A DNA stretch of 64,000 nt, taken from assembly GCF_002899455.1 (NCBI RefSeq), contig NZ_PPFB01000001.1, forward strand, positions 4,130,001-4,194,000, given 5' to 3'. The stretch comes from Streptomyces sp. DH-12 (GTDB lineage Bacteria; Actinomycetota; Actinomycetes; Streptomycetales; Streptomycetaceae). Every line of letters starts with the position of its first letter. Position 1 is the first letter of the stretch. Shown here in pieces: positions 26,280 through 34,835 of the stretch. The position numbers were made by a program, and so were the translations under genes. The notes beneath the pieces are model-generated. The model ran no database searches. It was given only the letters and a program-made list of their open reading frames with translations, and was not told where the DNA came from.

Positions 26280-28494
26280 GCCGGCGCCTCCGGGCGTCAA
26301 TGAGCATCTCCTGGATGTTCCGCAGCGGCTGGCCGTCCGCGTCCGTGGAGTGCCGGGTCCATTCGCCGTCCGGGCCGAGGTGCCAGGACGCCGTGGTGTC
26401 GGACATGCCGGTCTCCAGCAGCCGGTTGAGGACGGCCCGGTGGGCCGGGTCGGTGACCCGCACCAGTGCCTCGATCCGCCGGTCGAGGTTGCGGTGCATC
26501 ATGTCGGCGCTGCCGAACCACACCTCGGGCTCGCCGCCGTTGCCGAAGGCGAACACGCGGGAGTGCTCGAGGAAGCGGCCGAGGACGGACCGTACCCGCA
26601 CGTTCTCCGACAGTCCCGGCACGCCCGGCCGGATCGCGCAGATGCCGCGCACCCAGATGTCGACCGGAACGCCCGCCTGGGACGCCCGGTAGCAGGCGTC
26701 GATGACGGCCTCGTCGACCATCGAGTTGACCTTGATGCGGACGTACGCGGGCCGCCCGGCACGGTGGTGCTGGGCCTCCTTGTCGATCCGTGAGACCAGA
26801 CCGTCCCGCAGGGACTTGGGGGCGACCAGCAGCCGCCGGTAGGTCTCGCGCCGCGAGTAGCCGGAGAGGCGGTTGAACAGGTCGGAGAGGTCCGCTCCGA
26901 CCTGCGGGTCCGCGGTGAGCAGCCCCAGGTCCTCGTACAGCCGGGCCGTCTTCGGGTGGTAGTTGCCGGTGCCGACGTGGCTGTAACGCCGTAGCGTCTC
27001 GCCCTCCTGGCGGACCACCAGCGACAGCTTGCAGTGGGTCTTCAGGCCGACCAGGCCGTAGACGACGTGGCAGCCGGCCTCCTCCAGCTTGCGCGCCCAC
27101 TTGATGTTGGCGTGCTCGTCGAAGCGGGCCTTGATCTCGACCAGGACGAGGACCTGCTTGCCGGACTCGGCGGCGTCGATGAGGGCGTCCACTATCGGGG
27201 AGTCGCCGGAGGTCCGGTACAGGGTCTGCTTGATGGCCAGCACGTCCGGGTCGGCCGCCGCCTGCTCCAGGAACGCCTGCACCGACGTGGAGAACGAGTC
27301 GTACGGGTGGTGCAGCAGCACGTCCCGGCTGCGCAGGGCGGCGAAGACGTCCGGCGCGGACGCCGACTCCACCTCGGCCAGGTCGCGGTGGGTGCCGGCG
27401 ACGAACTTCGGGTACTTCAGCTCCGGCCGGTCCAGGCTGTGGATGCGGAACAGGCCGGTCAGGTCGAGCGGGCCGGGCAGCGGGTACACCTCGGCCTCGG
27501 AGATCTTCAGCTCGCGCACGAGGAGGTCGAGGACCTCGCGGTCGACGGACTCCTCCACCTCCAGGCGCACCGGCGGCCCGAAGCGGCGCCGCATCAGCTC
27601 CTTCTCCAGGGCCTGGAGGAGGTTCTCGGCGTCGTCCTCCTCGACCTCCAGGTCCTCGTTGCGGGTGAGCCGGAAGGCGTGGTGCTCCAGCACCTCCATG
27701 CCCGGGAACAGCTCCTCCAGGTGGGCGGCGATGACGTCCTCGACGGGGACGTAGCGGCCGGGGGAGGGCTCCAGGAAGCGGGACAGCAGCGGCGGCACCT
27801 TCACCCGGGCGAAGTGCTTGTGCCCGGTGACCGGGTTGCGCACCACCACGGCCAGGTTCAGCGACAGGCCGGAGATGTACGGGAAGGGGTGCGCCGGGTC
27901 CACCGCGAGCGGGGTGAGCACGGGGAAGATCTGGTGCCGGAACAGGGTGAAGAGGCGGGCCTGCTCCTTCTCCGTGAGCTCGTTCCAGCGGACCAGGTGG
28001 ATGCCCTCCTCCGCGAGGGCGGGGGCGACGTCCTCGTGGTAGCAGGCGGCGTGCCGGGCCATCAGCTCGCGGGAGCGGGCCCAGATCATCTCCAGCACCT
28101 CGCGCGGCTGGAGGCCGGAGGCGGAACGGGTGGCCACGCCGGTGGCTATGCGGCGCTTGAGTCCCGCCACCCGGACCATGAAGAACTCGTCCAGGTTGCT
28201 GGCGAAGATCGCGAGGAAGTTCGCCCGCTCCAGCAGCGGGGTCTCGGGATCCTCGGCCAGTTCGAGCACACGCTCGTTGAACGCCAGCCAACTGCGCTCG
28301 CGGTCGAGGAAACGGCCTCGCGGCAGCGGGGCGGCGCCGTCCGCGTGCGCCTCCTCGTAACCGTCCAGGTCGGCGTCGATGTCGGGTTCCAGGTCGGAGA
28401 CCACTCCGGCCACGGTGTGCGGCCGGTGCGCGGCGATGGAGCCCACGGAGGGCTGCGAGTGCTGGACCTGTGCCTGGGTGTCGGGCTGGCTCAT
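26260..28494 (-). CDS. ppk: Polyphosphate kinase
   Basis: A 744-residue polyphosphate kinase 1. An acidic N-terminal extension (about 1-55) precedes the N domain (RFLDRERSWLAFNERVLELAED), the head domain and the two phospholipase-D-like catalytic domains. The phospho-accepting His segment is HVGTGNYHPKTARLYEDLGL. It reversibly makes polyphosphate from ATP. The frame is open upstream, but ATG at 28494 gives the usual family N-terminus. It is followed, with overlap, by the CHAD gene. Confidence 0.95.
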   Translation of the reverse strand: MSQPDTQAQVQHSQPSVGSIAAHRPHTVAGVVSDLEPDIDADLDGYEEAHADGAAPLPRGRFLDRERSWLAFNERVLELAEDPETPLLERANFLAIFASNLDEFFMVRVAGLKRRIATGVATRSASGLQPREVLEMIWARSRELMARHAACYHEDVAPALAEEGIHLVRWNELTEKEQARLFTLFRHQIFPVLTPLAVDPAHPFPYISGLSLNLAVVVRNPVTGHKHFARVKVPPLLSRFLEPSPGRYVPVEDVIAAHLEELFPGMEVLEHHAFRLTRNEDLEVEEDDAENLLQALEKELMRRRFGPPVRLEVEESVDREVLDLLVRELKISEAEVYPLPGPLDLTGLFRIHSLDRPELKYPKFVAGTHRDLAEVESASAPDVFAALRSRDVLLHHPYDSFSTSVQAFLEQAAADPDVLAIKQTLYRTSGDSPIVDALIDAAESGKQVLVLVEIKARFDEHANIKWARKLEEAGCHVVYGLVGLKTHCKLSLVVRQEGETLRRYSHVGTGNYHPKTARLYEDLGLLTADPQVGADLSDLFNRLSGYSRRETYRRLLVAPKSLRDGLVSRIDKEAQHHRAGRPAYVRIKVNSMVDEAVIDACYRASQAGVPVDIWVRGICAIRPGVPGLSENVRVRSVLGRFLEHSRVFAFGNGGEPEVWFGSADMMHRNLDRRIEALVRVTDPAHRAVLNRLLETGMSDTTASWHLGPDGEWTRHSTDADGQPLRNIQEMLIDARRRRRGTAAP

Positions 28495-28642
28495 GACCCC
28501 ATTCTTCCGCGCGGACGGTGTCGCGGGCGCATCGGAAAGCGCGGGTGGGAGCGGTGGTGGCCCTGAGGCGCTCCCGTGCCTCCCGTTCACCCTGCCGGGT
28601 GAGGGCTCTGGCGCGGCGGGATGCATGGGCCGAGCGTCGCAA

Positions 28643-28675
28643 GGCCGTCTGAACCCGTGGTTACGGCGACATGAC
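28643..28675 (-). promoter_or_regulatory. Possible PHO box upstream of ppk
   Basis: Three 11-base units on the minus strand (GTCATGTCGCC, GTAACCACGGG, TTCAGACGGCC) loosely follow the PhoP repeat. The match is much weaker than the pst box. PhoP control of ppk is known in streptomycetes, which raises the prior. No clear -10 follows. Confidence 0.4.
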
Positions 28676-28711
28676 GTCCGGGACAGCGGGTGGTGGCCCG
28701 CCGGGACACGG

Positions 28712-28747
28712 CGGAGGGGGCGTACCCGTGCGGGCACGCCCCCTCCG
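28712..28747. terminator. Terminator after the ABC permease gene
   Basis: A 12-bp stem (CGGAGGGGGCGT with ACGCCCCCTCCG) encloses a short inner C/G stem. It lies just downstream of the leftward GntR-ABC operon. Confidence 0.8.
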
Positions 28748-28760
28748 GTGGCCGGACGCG

Positions 28761-29768
28761 TCAGCCGCGCGCCGTCCCGGTGGTGCGCCGCACCACCCGG
28801 AAGGCCGCGTACGCCAGCAGGGCGGCGACGGTGAGCAGGACGCCGGTGGCGACCAGCTGGAGCGGCCAGTAGTGGGAGGCGGGGTGGAAGTCGCGGTAGA
28901 AGGAGGTCGCGCCCAGGTCGGCCAGGGCGTCACCGCAGTCGGAGAGCCGGCTGTTGAGGCACGGGGCCGCGGCCCGGCCCCCGCCGTCGGTCAGCACGCC
29001 CTCACGGACGTGCAGGCCGCTCCCCGCCGGCCCCTCGTGCAGGGCGCTGAGCCGGGTCACGGACGGCCACAGGTACGGCAGGGCCGCATGGACGCCCGCC
29101 CACAGGGCGCCGAGGGCGGCGACGGCGGTGACCAGGGCGGACAGGGTGCGGCGCAGGACCAGCCCGGCCAGGACGCCCGCCGCGAGACCGGCCAGCGCCA
29201 GGCCCACGGGGACGGTGCCGCCCGCGTGGAAGGTGGCGGAGACGTGCCAGGACTTGGTGTTGTCGACGCGGCCGTCGGCCGCCGTCCACGCCCAGCGGTG
29301 CAGCGCCGCCGGCAGACCGGCCGCGGCGACGGCGAGCAGGGCGGGGAGGGCCAGCCGGGAGGCCAGCCAACGGGCCGGGGAGACGCCCTGGGTCCAGGCC
29401 AGGCGGATCGTGCCGGACTCCGTCTCACGGCCGACGAGCGCGCCGCCCGCCCAGGCGGCGACCAGGAACGGCACGGCGAGCACGGCGACCGTCGTCCAGG
29501 TGTAGACGGTCTTGAAGCGGACGATCGCGTCCTGGTCGTAGCGGCAGGCCGATCCCCACTCGCAGGCTTTGTACGCCTGCCAGGCCGCCGCCGAGGAGTC
29601 GGTGAGGGGCCCGCCGAGCCACAGCAGCGCCGCCGCGGTCAGCAGGACCAGCGCGCCGCCGCCGGTCAGGGCCGGGCGGTGCAGCCGGACCAGCCAGCGC
29701 CACTGGCGGGGGACGCGGGCGGTGTGGCCGGTGGCGGGGGCGGCCGGGGTGGTCAGGGCGGCGGTCAT
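28761..29768 (-). CDS. ABC transporter permease
   Basis: A 335-residue ABC-2-like permease with about six hydrophobic segments. A long extracytoplasmic loop contains Cys pairs (ACEWGSACRYDQD, CLNSRLSDCGDAL), and a GRETESGTIRLAWTQGVS segment is typical of these permeases. Its start overlaps the ATPase stop by ATGA. It forms an exporter with that ATPase, controlled by the adjacent GntR regulator. Confidence 0.87.
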   Translation of the reverse strand: MTAALTTPAAPATGHTARVPRQWRWLVRLHRPALTGGGALVLLTAAALLWLGGPLTDSSAAAWQAYKACEWGSACRYDQDAIVRFKTVYTWTTVAVLAVPFLVAAWAGGALVGRETESGTIRLAWTQGVSPARWLASRLALPALLAVAAAGLPAALHRWAWTAADGRVDNTKSWHVSATFHAGGTVPVGLALAGLAAGVLAGLVLRRTLSALVTAVAALGALWAGVHAALPYLWPSVTRLSALHEGPAGSGLHVREGVLTDGGGRAAAPCLNSRLSDCGDALADLGATSFYRDFHPASHYWPLQLVATGVLLTVAALLAYAAFRVVRRTTGTARG

Positions 29769-30652
29769 GCGGCGGCCTCCGTGGACTCGGGCGCGGGAAC
29801 CAGGGCCGGGGCTGTGGGGTTGCGCAGGTAGGACAGGACGAGTTCCTCCAGGGACGGCGTGCCGGTGCGCCAGTCGCCGGGCAGCGGGCCGGCCGGGCGG
29901 ATCAGCGCGCTCAGCTGGCGGCCGGTGGTGCGGGACTCGACGACCTCGTGCGGCGCGAGGTCCGCCGCGGCGGGGGCGGCCACCCGGCTGTGGGCGGCCA
30001 GCAGGTCGTCGATCGGGCCGGAGAGCCGGATCCGGCCGCCGCCGACCAGCAGCAGGTGGTCGCAGGAGTCCTCCAGCTCGGCGACCACGTGCGAGGACAT
30101 CACGATGGTGGTGCCGTGGGCGGCCGCCTCCCCCATCAGGACGCCCGTCAGCTCGTGCCGGGCCAGCGGATCGAGGTCGGCCATCGGTTCGTCCAGGAGC
30201 AGCAGCTCGGGCCGCTTGCCGAGGGCGAGGGCGAGCGCGACACGGGTGCGCTGGCCGCCGGAGAGCGCGCGGATCCGCCGGTCCGGGTCCAGGTCGCCGC
30301 CGGCCACGACCCGCAGCGCGGTGCCGGCGTCCCAGTGGCCGGGGTTGAGGTCGGCGCCCATGCGCAGCGTCTCGGCGACCGTGAGCTGCGGGTACAGCGG
30401 CTTGTCCTGGTCGACGAAGCCCACCCGGGGGCGGGCTTCGGCCGGGGTGGCGCCGAGCACGCGGACCGTGCCCTCGGTGGGGGCGAGCAGTCCCGCGGCG
30501 AGCGCGAGCAGGGTGGACTTGCCCGCGCCGTTGGGGCCGACGACGGCGCACACACGTCCGGCGGGCAGCCGGAAGGAACAGTCGCGCAGCGCCCAGGCGC
30601 GCCGGCCGAAGCGTTTGCCGAGCGCGTCCGCCTCGAGGGCCGGGACGGTCAT
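29765..30652 (-). CDS. ABC transporter ATP-binding protein
   Basis: A 295-residue complete ABC ATPase: Walker A GPNGAGKS, Q-loop VDQDKPLY, signature LSGGQRTR, Walker B LLLLDEPMADLDP and switch His in SSHVVAE. About 80 extra C-terminal residues follow. Start and stop overlap the GntR and permease genes by ATGA, so the three proteins are translationally coupled. Substrate unknown. Confidence 0.92.
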   Translation of the reverse strand: MTVPALEADALGKRFGRRAWALRDCSFRLPAGRVCAVVGPNGAGKSTLLALAAGLLAPTEGTVRVLGATPAEARPRVGFVDQDKPLYPQLTVAETLRMGADLNPGHWDAGTALRVVAGGDLDPDRRIRALSGGQRTRVALALALGKRPELLLLDEPMADLDPLARHELTGVLMGEAAAHGTTIVMSSHVVAELEDSCDHLLLVGGGRIRLSGPIDDLLAAHSRVAAPAAADLAPHEVVESRTTGRQLSALIRPAGPLPGDWRTGTPSLEELVLSYLRNPTAPALVPAPESTEAAA

Positions 30653-31074
30653 GAGGGGTCTCCCTGTGGGGTGTGCGCAGGCGCGGGGCGCGCGTCCTGC
30701 TCCGGATAGTGCGTCTCGAGTACGGCGGTGAACAGCGCGGCGACGTCCTCCCGCTCCAGGCCGGACTCCCGGGCCCGGGCGGCCCAGTCCTCCAGCTCGG
30801 CGCGCAGCGGGGAGTCGACGGGGGCGGCGCCGAGGGAGCGGCGCACGAAGGTGCCGAGGCCGCGCCGGGCCTCGACCAGTCCCTCGCGCTCCAGCTCCCG
30901 GTACGCCTTCAGCACGGTGTTCGGGTTGACGGCGGTGGCCTCCACGACCTCGCGGGCCGTGGGCAGCCTGTCGCCCGGGGCCAGCAGTCCCAGGCGGAGC
31001 GCCTGCTTGGTCTGCTGCACGATCTGGACGTAGGTGGCCACGCCGCTGCGCCGGTCGATGCGGTAGTTGACCAC
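30649..31074 (-). CDS. GntR-family regulator, YtrA type
   Basis: A 141-residue GntR protein with the N-terminal winged helix (YVQIVQQTKQALRLGLLAPGDRLPTAREVVEATAVNPNTVLKAYRELEREGLVEARRGLGTFV in outline) and the short YtrA-type tail. Such regulators repress their own operon with an ABC transporter. The GTG start lies just inside the large palindrome's right flank, so binding there would block both the promoter and the ribosome site. Confidence 0.92.
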   Translation of the reverse strand: MVNYRIDRRSGVATYVQIVQQTKQALRLGLLAPGDRLPTAREVVEATAVNPNTVLKAYRELEREGLVEARRGLGTFVRRSLGAAPVDSPLRAELEDWAARARESGLEREDVAALFTAVLETHYPEQDARPAPAHTPQGDPS

Positions 31075-31080
31075 TCGGCA

Positions 31081-31116
31081 ACCACCCTTTCACTAATTGA
31101 GTAGTGAAAGGGTGGT
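31081..31116. promoter_or_regulatory. 36-base palindromic operator of the GntR-ABC operon
   Basis: Perfect 15-base arms, ACCACCCTTTCACTA (31081-31095) and TAGTGAAAGGGTGGT (31102-31116), surround ATTGAG. On the operon strand the last arm supplies the purine-rich AAAGGGTGG ribosome site seven bases before the GTG. Confidence 0.85.
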
Positions 31117-31183
31117 GCAAGGGGGCGCGAAAGTCAACCGCCGGTCCGTGAACCGGGCGGCGGGGCCCGTGCGACGAGGGGAC

Positions 31184-31717
31184 GTGAGCGGGAGGAGGAG
31201 CGACGGCGCGCCGCTGCGCACCGTCACGGCCGACGGCGGCCGGCGTGCCTTCGAGGAGCGGTACCGGCGGTACGCGCCGGCCGGCCGACGCCCTGCGCGG
31301 GGCCGGGACACGAGGGCGGCTGCGGCAGGCGCCGGCGCGGCTGCGCCACCGCGGCGAGGCGCCGGCGGAGGAGCGCGTGCCTCGCGGCCGGCCGGGGACG
31401 TCACGGTGGGAGCGGCGGCCGTCCCCGCCCCGGCCGGGGCGGCCCCCGCGGTGCGCCGCCGGGACACCGCCCGGCCGGGTCAGGCGGCCGCCGGGTCCCT
31501 GCTCGTGGCGGCGGTGCTCGCGCCGCTGCTGAGCCCCGCGGACCGGGCGCTGTTCACCGCGCCGGGCGACCCGCGCCGGGCGCACGCCCACGACCGCGGG
31601 GCGCCGCGGTGCGCCACGCAGCTCGCGGTCGCGGTGCGCCGCGCCGGACCGGTCCGGCGGCGCGCGCCCCGTCCGCTCAGGTCTCCGTCCGGTACATCAG
31701 GTCCGTCTCGTGGGTGA
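31184..31717 (+). CDS. Doubtful hypothetical protein
   Basis: A 177-codon frame from GTG 31184 (GAGGGG upstream) with one possible membrane segment (about residues 108-122). Third-position GC is high at both ends but weaker in the middle, and composition is very Ala/Arg/Pro rich. It runs 41 bases into the convergent mshD gene. No family recognised. It could be a decaying gene or a chance frame in GC-rich spacer; the reverse strand offers nothing better. Without it, 31117-31676 is an unexplained 560-base gap. Confidence 0.28.
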   Translation: MSGRRSDGAPLRTVTADGGRRAFEERYRRYAPAGRRPARGRDTRAAAAGAGAAAPPRRGAGGGARASRPAGDVTVGAAAVPAPAGAAPAVRRRDTARPGQAAAGSLLVAAVLAPLLSPADRALFTAPGDPRRAHAHDRGAPRCATQLAVAVRRAGPVRRRAPRPLRSPSGTSGPSRG

Positions 31718-32603
31718 CGAAGCCCAGCCGCTCGTAGACGGACACCGCCGCCTTGTTGTCGGCGTCGACGTACAGCATCGCGGTGGGCAGACCCCGGCCG
31801 GCGAGGTGGCGCAGCCCGATCGTCGTCAGGGACTTGCCGAGTCCGCCGCCCTGGGCGCCGGGGGCGACGCCGAGGACGTACACCTCGCCGAGGCCCTCGT
31901 CGGCGTGCACCTTGGTCCAGTGGAAGCCGATCAGCCGTCCGTCGCGCTCGGCGAGGAAGAAGCCCTCGGGGTCGAACCACGGCTCGGCCTTGCGGTCGTC
32001 GAGGTCCCGCTGGGTGAGGGAGCCCTGCTCGGGGTGGTGGGCGAACGCGGCGGCGTTCAGCGCGAGCCAGGCCGCGTCGTCCCGGCCGGGCTCGAAGGTG
32101 CGCACGGTCACGCCCTCCGGCAGCACCGGGTCGGGCAGGTCGAGGCCCGCCAACGGCCGCCGCATCTGCCGCAGTTCGCGGAACAGCGTCAGACCGAGCA
32201 CCTGCGCCAGGTGCCGGGCGGCGGAGCGCCCGCCGTGCGCCCACACCCGCAGCCGCTTGCCCGACGCGGCGAGCAGCGCCGTGCCGAGCGCCCGCCCGTG
32301 CCCCTGCCCGCGGTACGAGGGGCGCACCACCAGCTCCGCGGCCGGCGGCTCCACCGGGTCGGTGTCCTGCAACTGGGCGTACCCGGCGAGCTCTTCGCCG
32401 ACGGTCAGCAGCAGGTGCGAGACGCCCTCCCGCTCGCCGCCGCGCAGTTGCAGCCGGCCCTGCTCGGACACGGCCTGCCGGCCGTCGTCGCGCGCCGCCT
32501 CGTCGAGCAGGGCGAGGACCGCGTCGACCTGCGCCTGGTCGAGCGCGGTGCACGTCTGGAGCGAACGGGGGCGGCCGGGCCGGGAGAACGCGTCGCTGGT
32601 CAT
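31677..32603 (-). CDS. mshD: Mycothiol synthase
   Basis: A 308-residue protein with two GNAT domains in tandem: the first with VVRPSYRGQGHGRALGTALL, the second with VLGVAPGAQGGGLGKSLTTIGLRHL and the ending YVDADNKAAVSVYERLGFVTHETDLMY. This pattern is characteristic of MshD, which acetylates Cys-GlcN-Ins in the last step of mycothiol synthesis. Mycothiol is the actinobacterial thiol, which supports the taxonomic call. Other mycothiol genes are not adjacent, as is usual. Confidence 0.94.
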   Translation of the reverse strand: MTSDAFSRPGRPRSLQTCTALDQAQVDAVLALLDEAARDDGRQAVSEQGRLQLRGGEREGVSHLLLTVGEELAGYAQLQDTDPVEPPAAELVVRPSYRGQGHGRALGTALLAASGKRLRVWAHGGRSAARHLAQVLGLTLFRELRQMRRPLAGLDLPDPVLPEGVTVRTFEPGRDDAAWLALNAAAFAHHPEQGSLTQRDLDDRKAEPWFDPEGFFLAERDGRLIGFHWTKVHADEGLGEVYVLGVAPGAQGGGLGKSLTTIGLRHLAGRGLPTAMLYVDADNKAAVSVYERLGFVTHETDLMYRTET

Positions 32604-32771
32604 GCGTACGAGGGTAAAGGGACGGCGCGGCGAGGGGGCGGCAGCGTGCCGCACGGGCGACGGCGGCGGTCGCGGCGAAAGATAAACCAGGCTGTGACCC
32701 GGAAGCCCTGTCGCGCTACGCGCGTTGACCCTAGGCTGCGCCGGTACCCACTCGCACCGACAGGGGGGCGT

Positions 32772-34589
32772 ATGCCAGCCACATCCCCGGCGCACCCGCG
32801 CCGCAGACGCCGTACGAACCGTCTCCTCGTGACCGCCGCCGGCGTCCTCACCGTCGGCGCCCTGGCCGCCGCGGCCCTGCCCGGGGCGGCCAGCGCGGGC
32901 GAGCAGCACGGCAAGGGCGAGGGCCACCGGCCGAGCCGCTACCAGGACGTGCAGCTGCTGTCCTTCAACGACCTGCACGGCAACCTGGAGCCGCCCGCCG
33001 GTTCCTCCGGCCGGGTCACCGAACTCCAGCCGGACGGCACGACGAGGACGATCGACGCGGGCGGCGCGGAGTACCTGGCGACGCATCTGCGCCAGGCCCG
33101 CAAGGGCAACCCGTACTCCATCACTGCGGCCGGCGGCGACATGGTCGGCGCGTCCCCGCTGATCTCGGGCCTGTTCCACGACGAGCCCACCATCGAGGCG
33201 CTGAACAAGCTCGAACTGGACGTCACCTCGGTCGGCAACCACGAGTTCGACGAGGGCGCGAAGGAGCTGGCCCGCCTGCAGAACGGCGGCTGCCACCCGA
33301 CGGACGGCTGCTACACGGACAAGAGGTTCAAGGGCGCCGACTTCCCGTACCTGGCGGCCAACGTCCTCGACGAGAGGACGAGGAAGCCGCTCCTCAAGCC
33401 GTACTGGGTGTGGAAGAAGAAGGACGTCAAGGTCGGCTTCATCGGCGTGACCCTGGAGGGCACCCCGGACATCGTGTCCGCCGAGGGCGTCAAGGGCCTC
33501 GCCTTCAAGGACGAGGTCGAGACGATCGACAAGTACGCCGAGGAGCTGCGCCGCAAGGGTGTGAAGTCCATCGTGGCGCTGATCCACGAGGGCGGCTTCC
33601 CGGCCTCGCAGAGCTACAACTACGACTGCGACGCCCCCGGCGCCGGCGACGGCATCTCCGGCCCGATCGCGGACATCGCGAAGAACGTCTCGCCCGAGGT
33701 GGACGCGCTGGTCACCGGCCACACCCACAACGCGTACGTCTGCACCGTCCCCGACCCGGCGGGCAAGCCCCGCATGGTCACCTCCGCCGCGTCCTTCGGC
33801 CGGCTCTACACCGACACCACGCTGACGTACGACCGCCGGACCGGCGACATCGCCCGTACGGCCGTGAAGTCCGCGAACCACGTGGTGACCCGGGACGTCC
33901 CCAAGGCGCCCGACATGACCCGTCTGATCGACAAGTGGAGCACCCTCGCCGCCCCGATCGGCAACCGCCCGATCGGCTACATCTCCGGCGACATCGTCAA
34001 GGACGGCACCGAGTCCCCGCTGGGCGACCTGATCGCCGACGCGCAGCTGGAGTACGCCCGCACGCTGGACCCGGAGACCGACCTCGCCCTGATGAACCCG
34101 GGCGGCATCCGCGCCCCGCTCACCTACGCGGCGAGCGGCGGTGAGGGCGACGGCGTGGTGACCTTCGCGGAGGCCTTCACGGTCCAGCCGTTCGCCAACA
34201 CGGTCAACTTGCGGACCTTCACCGGCGAGCAGCTGATCCAGGCCCTCAAGGAGCAGGTCAGCGGCCCGAACGAGGCCGCGCCGAAGATCCTCCAGGTGTC
34301 CGACGGTCTCACCTACACGCTGGACCTGACGAGGACCGGCGCCGACCGGGTCGTCACGGACTCGATCCGGCTGAACGGCGAGCCGGTCGACGCGTCGGCC
34401 GACTACCGCGTCGCGACGAACAGCTTCCTCGCGGGCGGCGGCGACGGCTTCCCCACCCTGGGCGAAGGCACCGACGACCTGGTCGGCGAGGACGACCTGA
34501 CGGCCCTGGAGCAGTACCTCACGGCCAACTCCTCGGCCGGCTCCCCGCTGGCCCCGCCGGCGGCGGACCGCATCACGATCGTGCAGTGA
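32772..34589 (+). CDS. Secreted 5'-nucleotidase / metallophosphatase
   Basis: A 605-residue exported enzyme. A basic signal peptide (RRRRRTNRLLV, cleavage near ASA-GEQ) precedes a metallophosphatase domain with metal ligands in FNDLHGNLE, GGDMVG, GNHEFDEG and TGHTHN. The C-terminal 5'-nucleotidase domain has NPGGIRAPL, FTVQPFANTVN and NSFLAGGGDGFP. It releases phosphate from extracellular nucleotides. A TAGGCT -10 at 32732-32737 is a likely promoter; GGGGGG precedes the ATG. No PHO box was found, although phosphate control would make sense beside pst and ppk. Confidence 0.93.
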   Translation: MPATSPAHPRRRRRTNRLLVTAAGVLTVGALAAAALPGAASAGEQHGKGEGHRPSRYQDVQLLSFNDLHGNLEPPAGSSGRVTELQPDGTTRTIDAGGAEYLATHLRQARKGNPYSITAAGGDMVGASPLISGLFHDEPTIEALNKLELDVTSVGNHEFDEGAKELARLQNGGCHPTDGCYTDKRFKGADFPYLAANVLDERTRKPLLKPYWVWKKKDVKVGFIGVTLEGTPDIVSAEGVKGLAFKDEVETIDKYAEELRRKGVKSIVALIHEGGFPASQSYNYDCDAPGAGDGISGPIADIAKNVSPEVDALVTGHTHNAYVCTVPDPAGKPRMVTSAASFGRLYTDTTLTYDRRTGDIARTAVKSANHVVTRDVPKAPDMTRLIDKWSTLAAPIGNRPIGYISGDIVKDGTESPLGDLIADAQLEYARTLDPETDLALMNPGGIRAPLTYAASGGEGDGVVTFAEAFTVQPFANTVNLRTFTGEQLIQALKEQVSGPNEAAPKILQVSDGLTYTLDLTRTGADRVVTDSIRLNGEPVDASADYRVATNSFLAGGGDGFPTLGEGTDDLVGEDDLTALEQYLTANSSAGSPLAPPAADRITIVQ

Positions 34590-34597
34590 CCCGTTCC

Positions 34598-34634
34598 ACG
34601 GAAGGGGCCGGTGCCGTGCACCGGCCCCTTCCGT
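34598..34634. terminator. Bidirectional terminator
   Basis: A perfect 17-bp stem (ACGGAAGGGGCCGGTGC and its complement) around CGT lies between the convergent nucleotidase and DUF1737 genes. Confidence 0.9.
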
Positions 34635-34636
34635 TC

Positions 34637-34822
34637 TCAGCCCTCCACGTCCCACACGACCGCCTGCGCGACGATCACCCGCTCCCCGTCGAAGGTCACG
34701 GCGGGCCCCTCGTGCAGCCGGTACCCCAGCTCGAGCGCCTCGCTGACCCGCCGGCAGAACGCGGCGTCGTCGGGGCCGGTCAGGACGCGGTAGACGGGCA
34801 GCCCGTCCGGTGGGTTCGCCAT
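34637..34822 (-). CDS. DUF1737 small protein
   Basis: A 61-residue protein (YRVLTGPDDAAFCRRVSEAL, ELGYRLHEGPAVTFDGERV) matching the small DUF1737 family of unknown function. It begins 13 bases after the histidine kinase gene on the same strand and is probably the last gene of that operon. Confidence 0.85.
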   Translation of the reverse strand: MANPPDGLPVYRVLTGPDDAAFCRRVSEALELGYRLHEGPAVTFDGERVIVAQAVVWDVEG

Positions 34823-34835
34823 GCGCCCCAGGGTG

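Noticed and set aside
28580..28605. GTTCACC on the forward strand within the ppk upstream region
   Set aside because: It is part of a small TCACCC/GGGTGA dyad pointing away from ppk, with no second unit in 11-base register.
26297..28642. 781-codon reverse frame inside ppk
   Set aside because: It is a frame-shifted shadow of ppk, with an Arg/Pro/Gly-rich product typical of GC-rich alternative frames.
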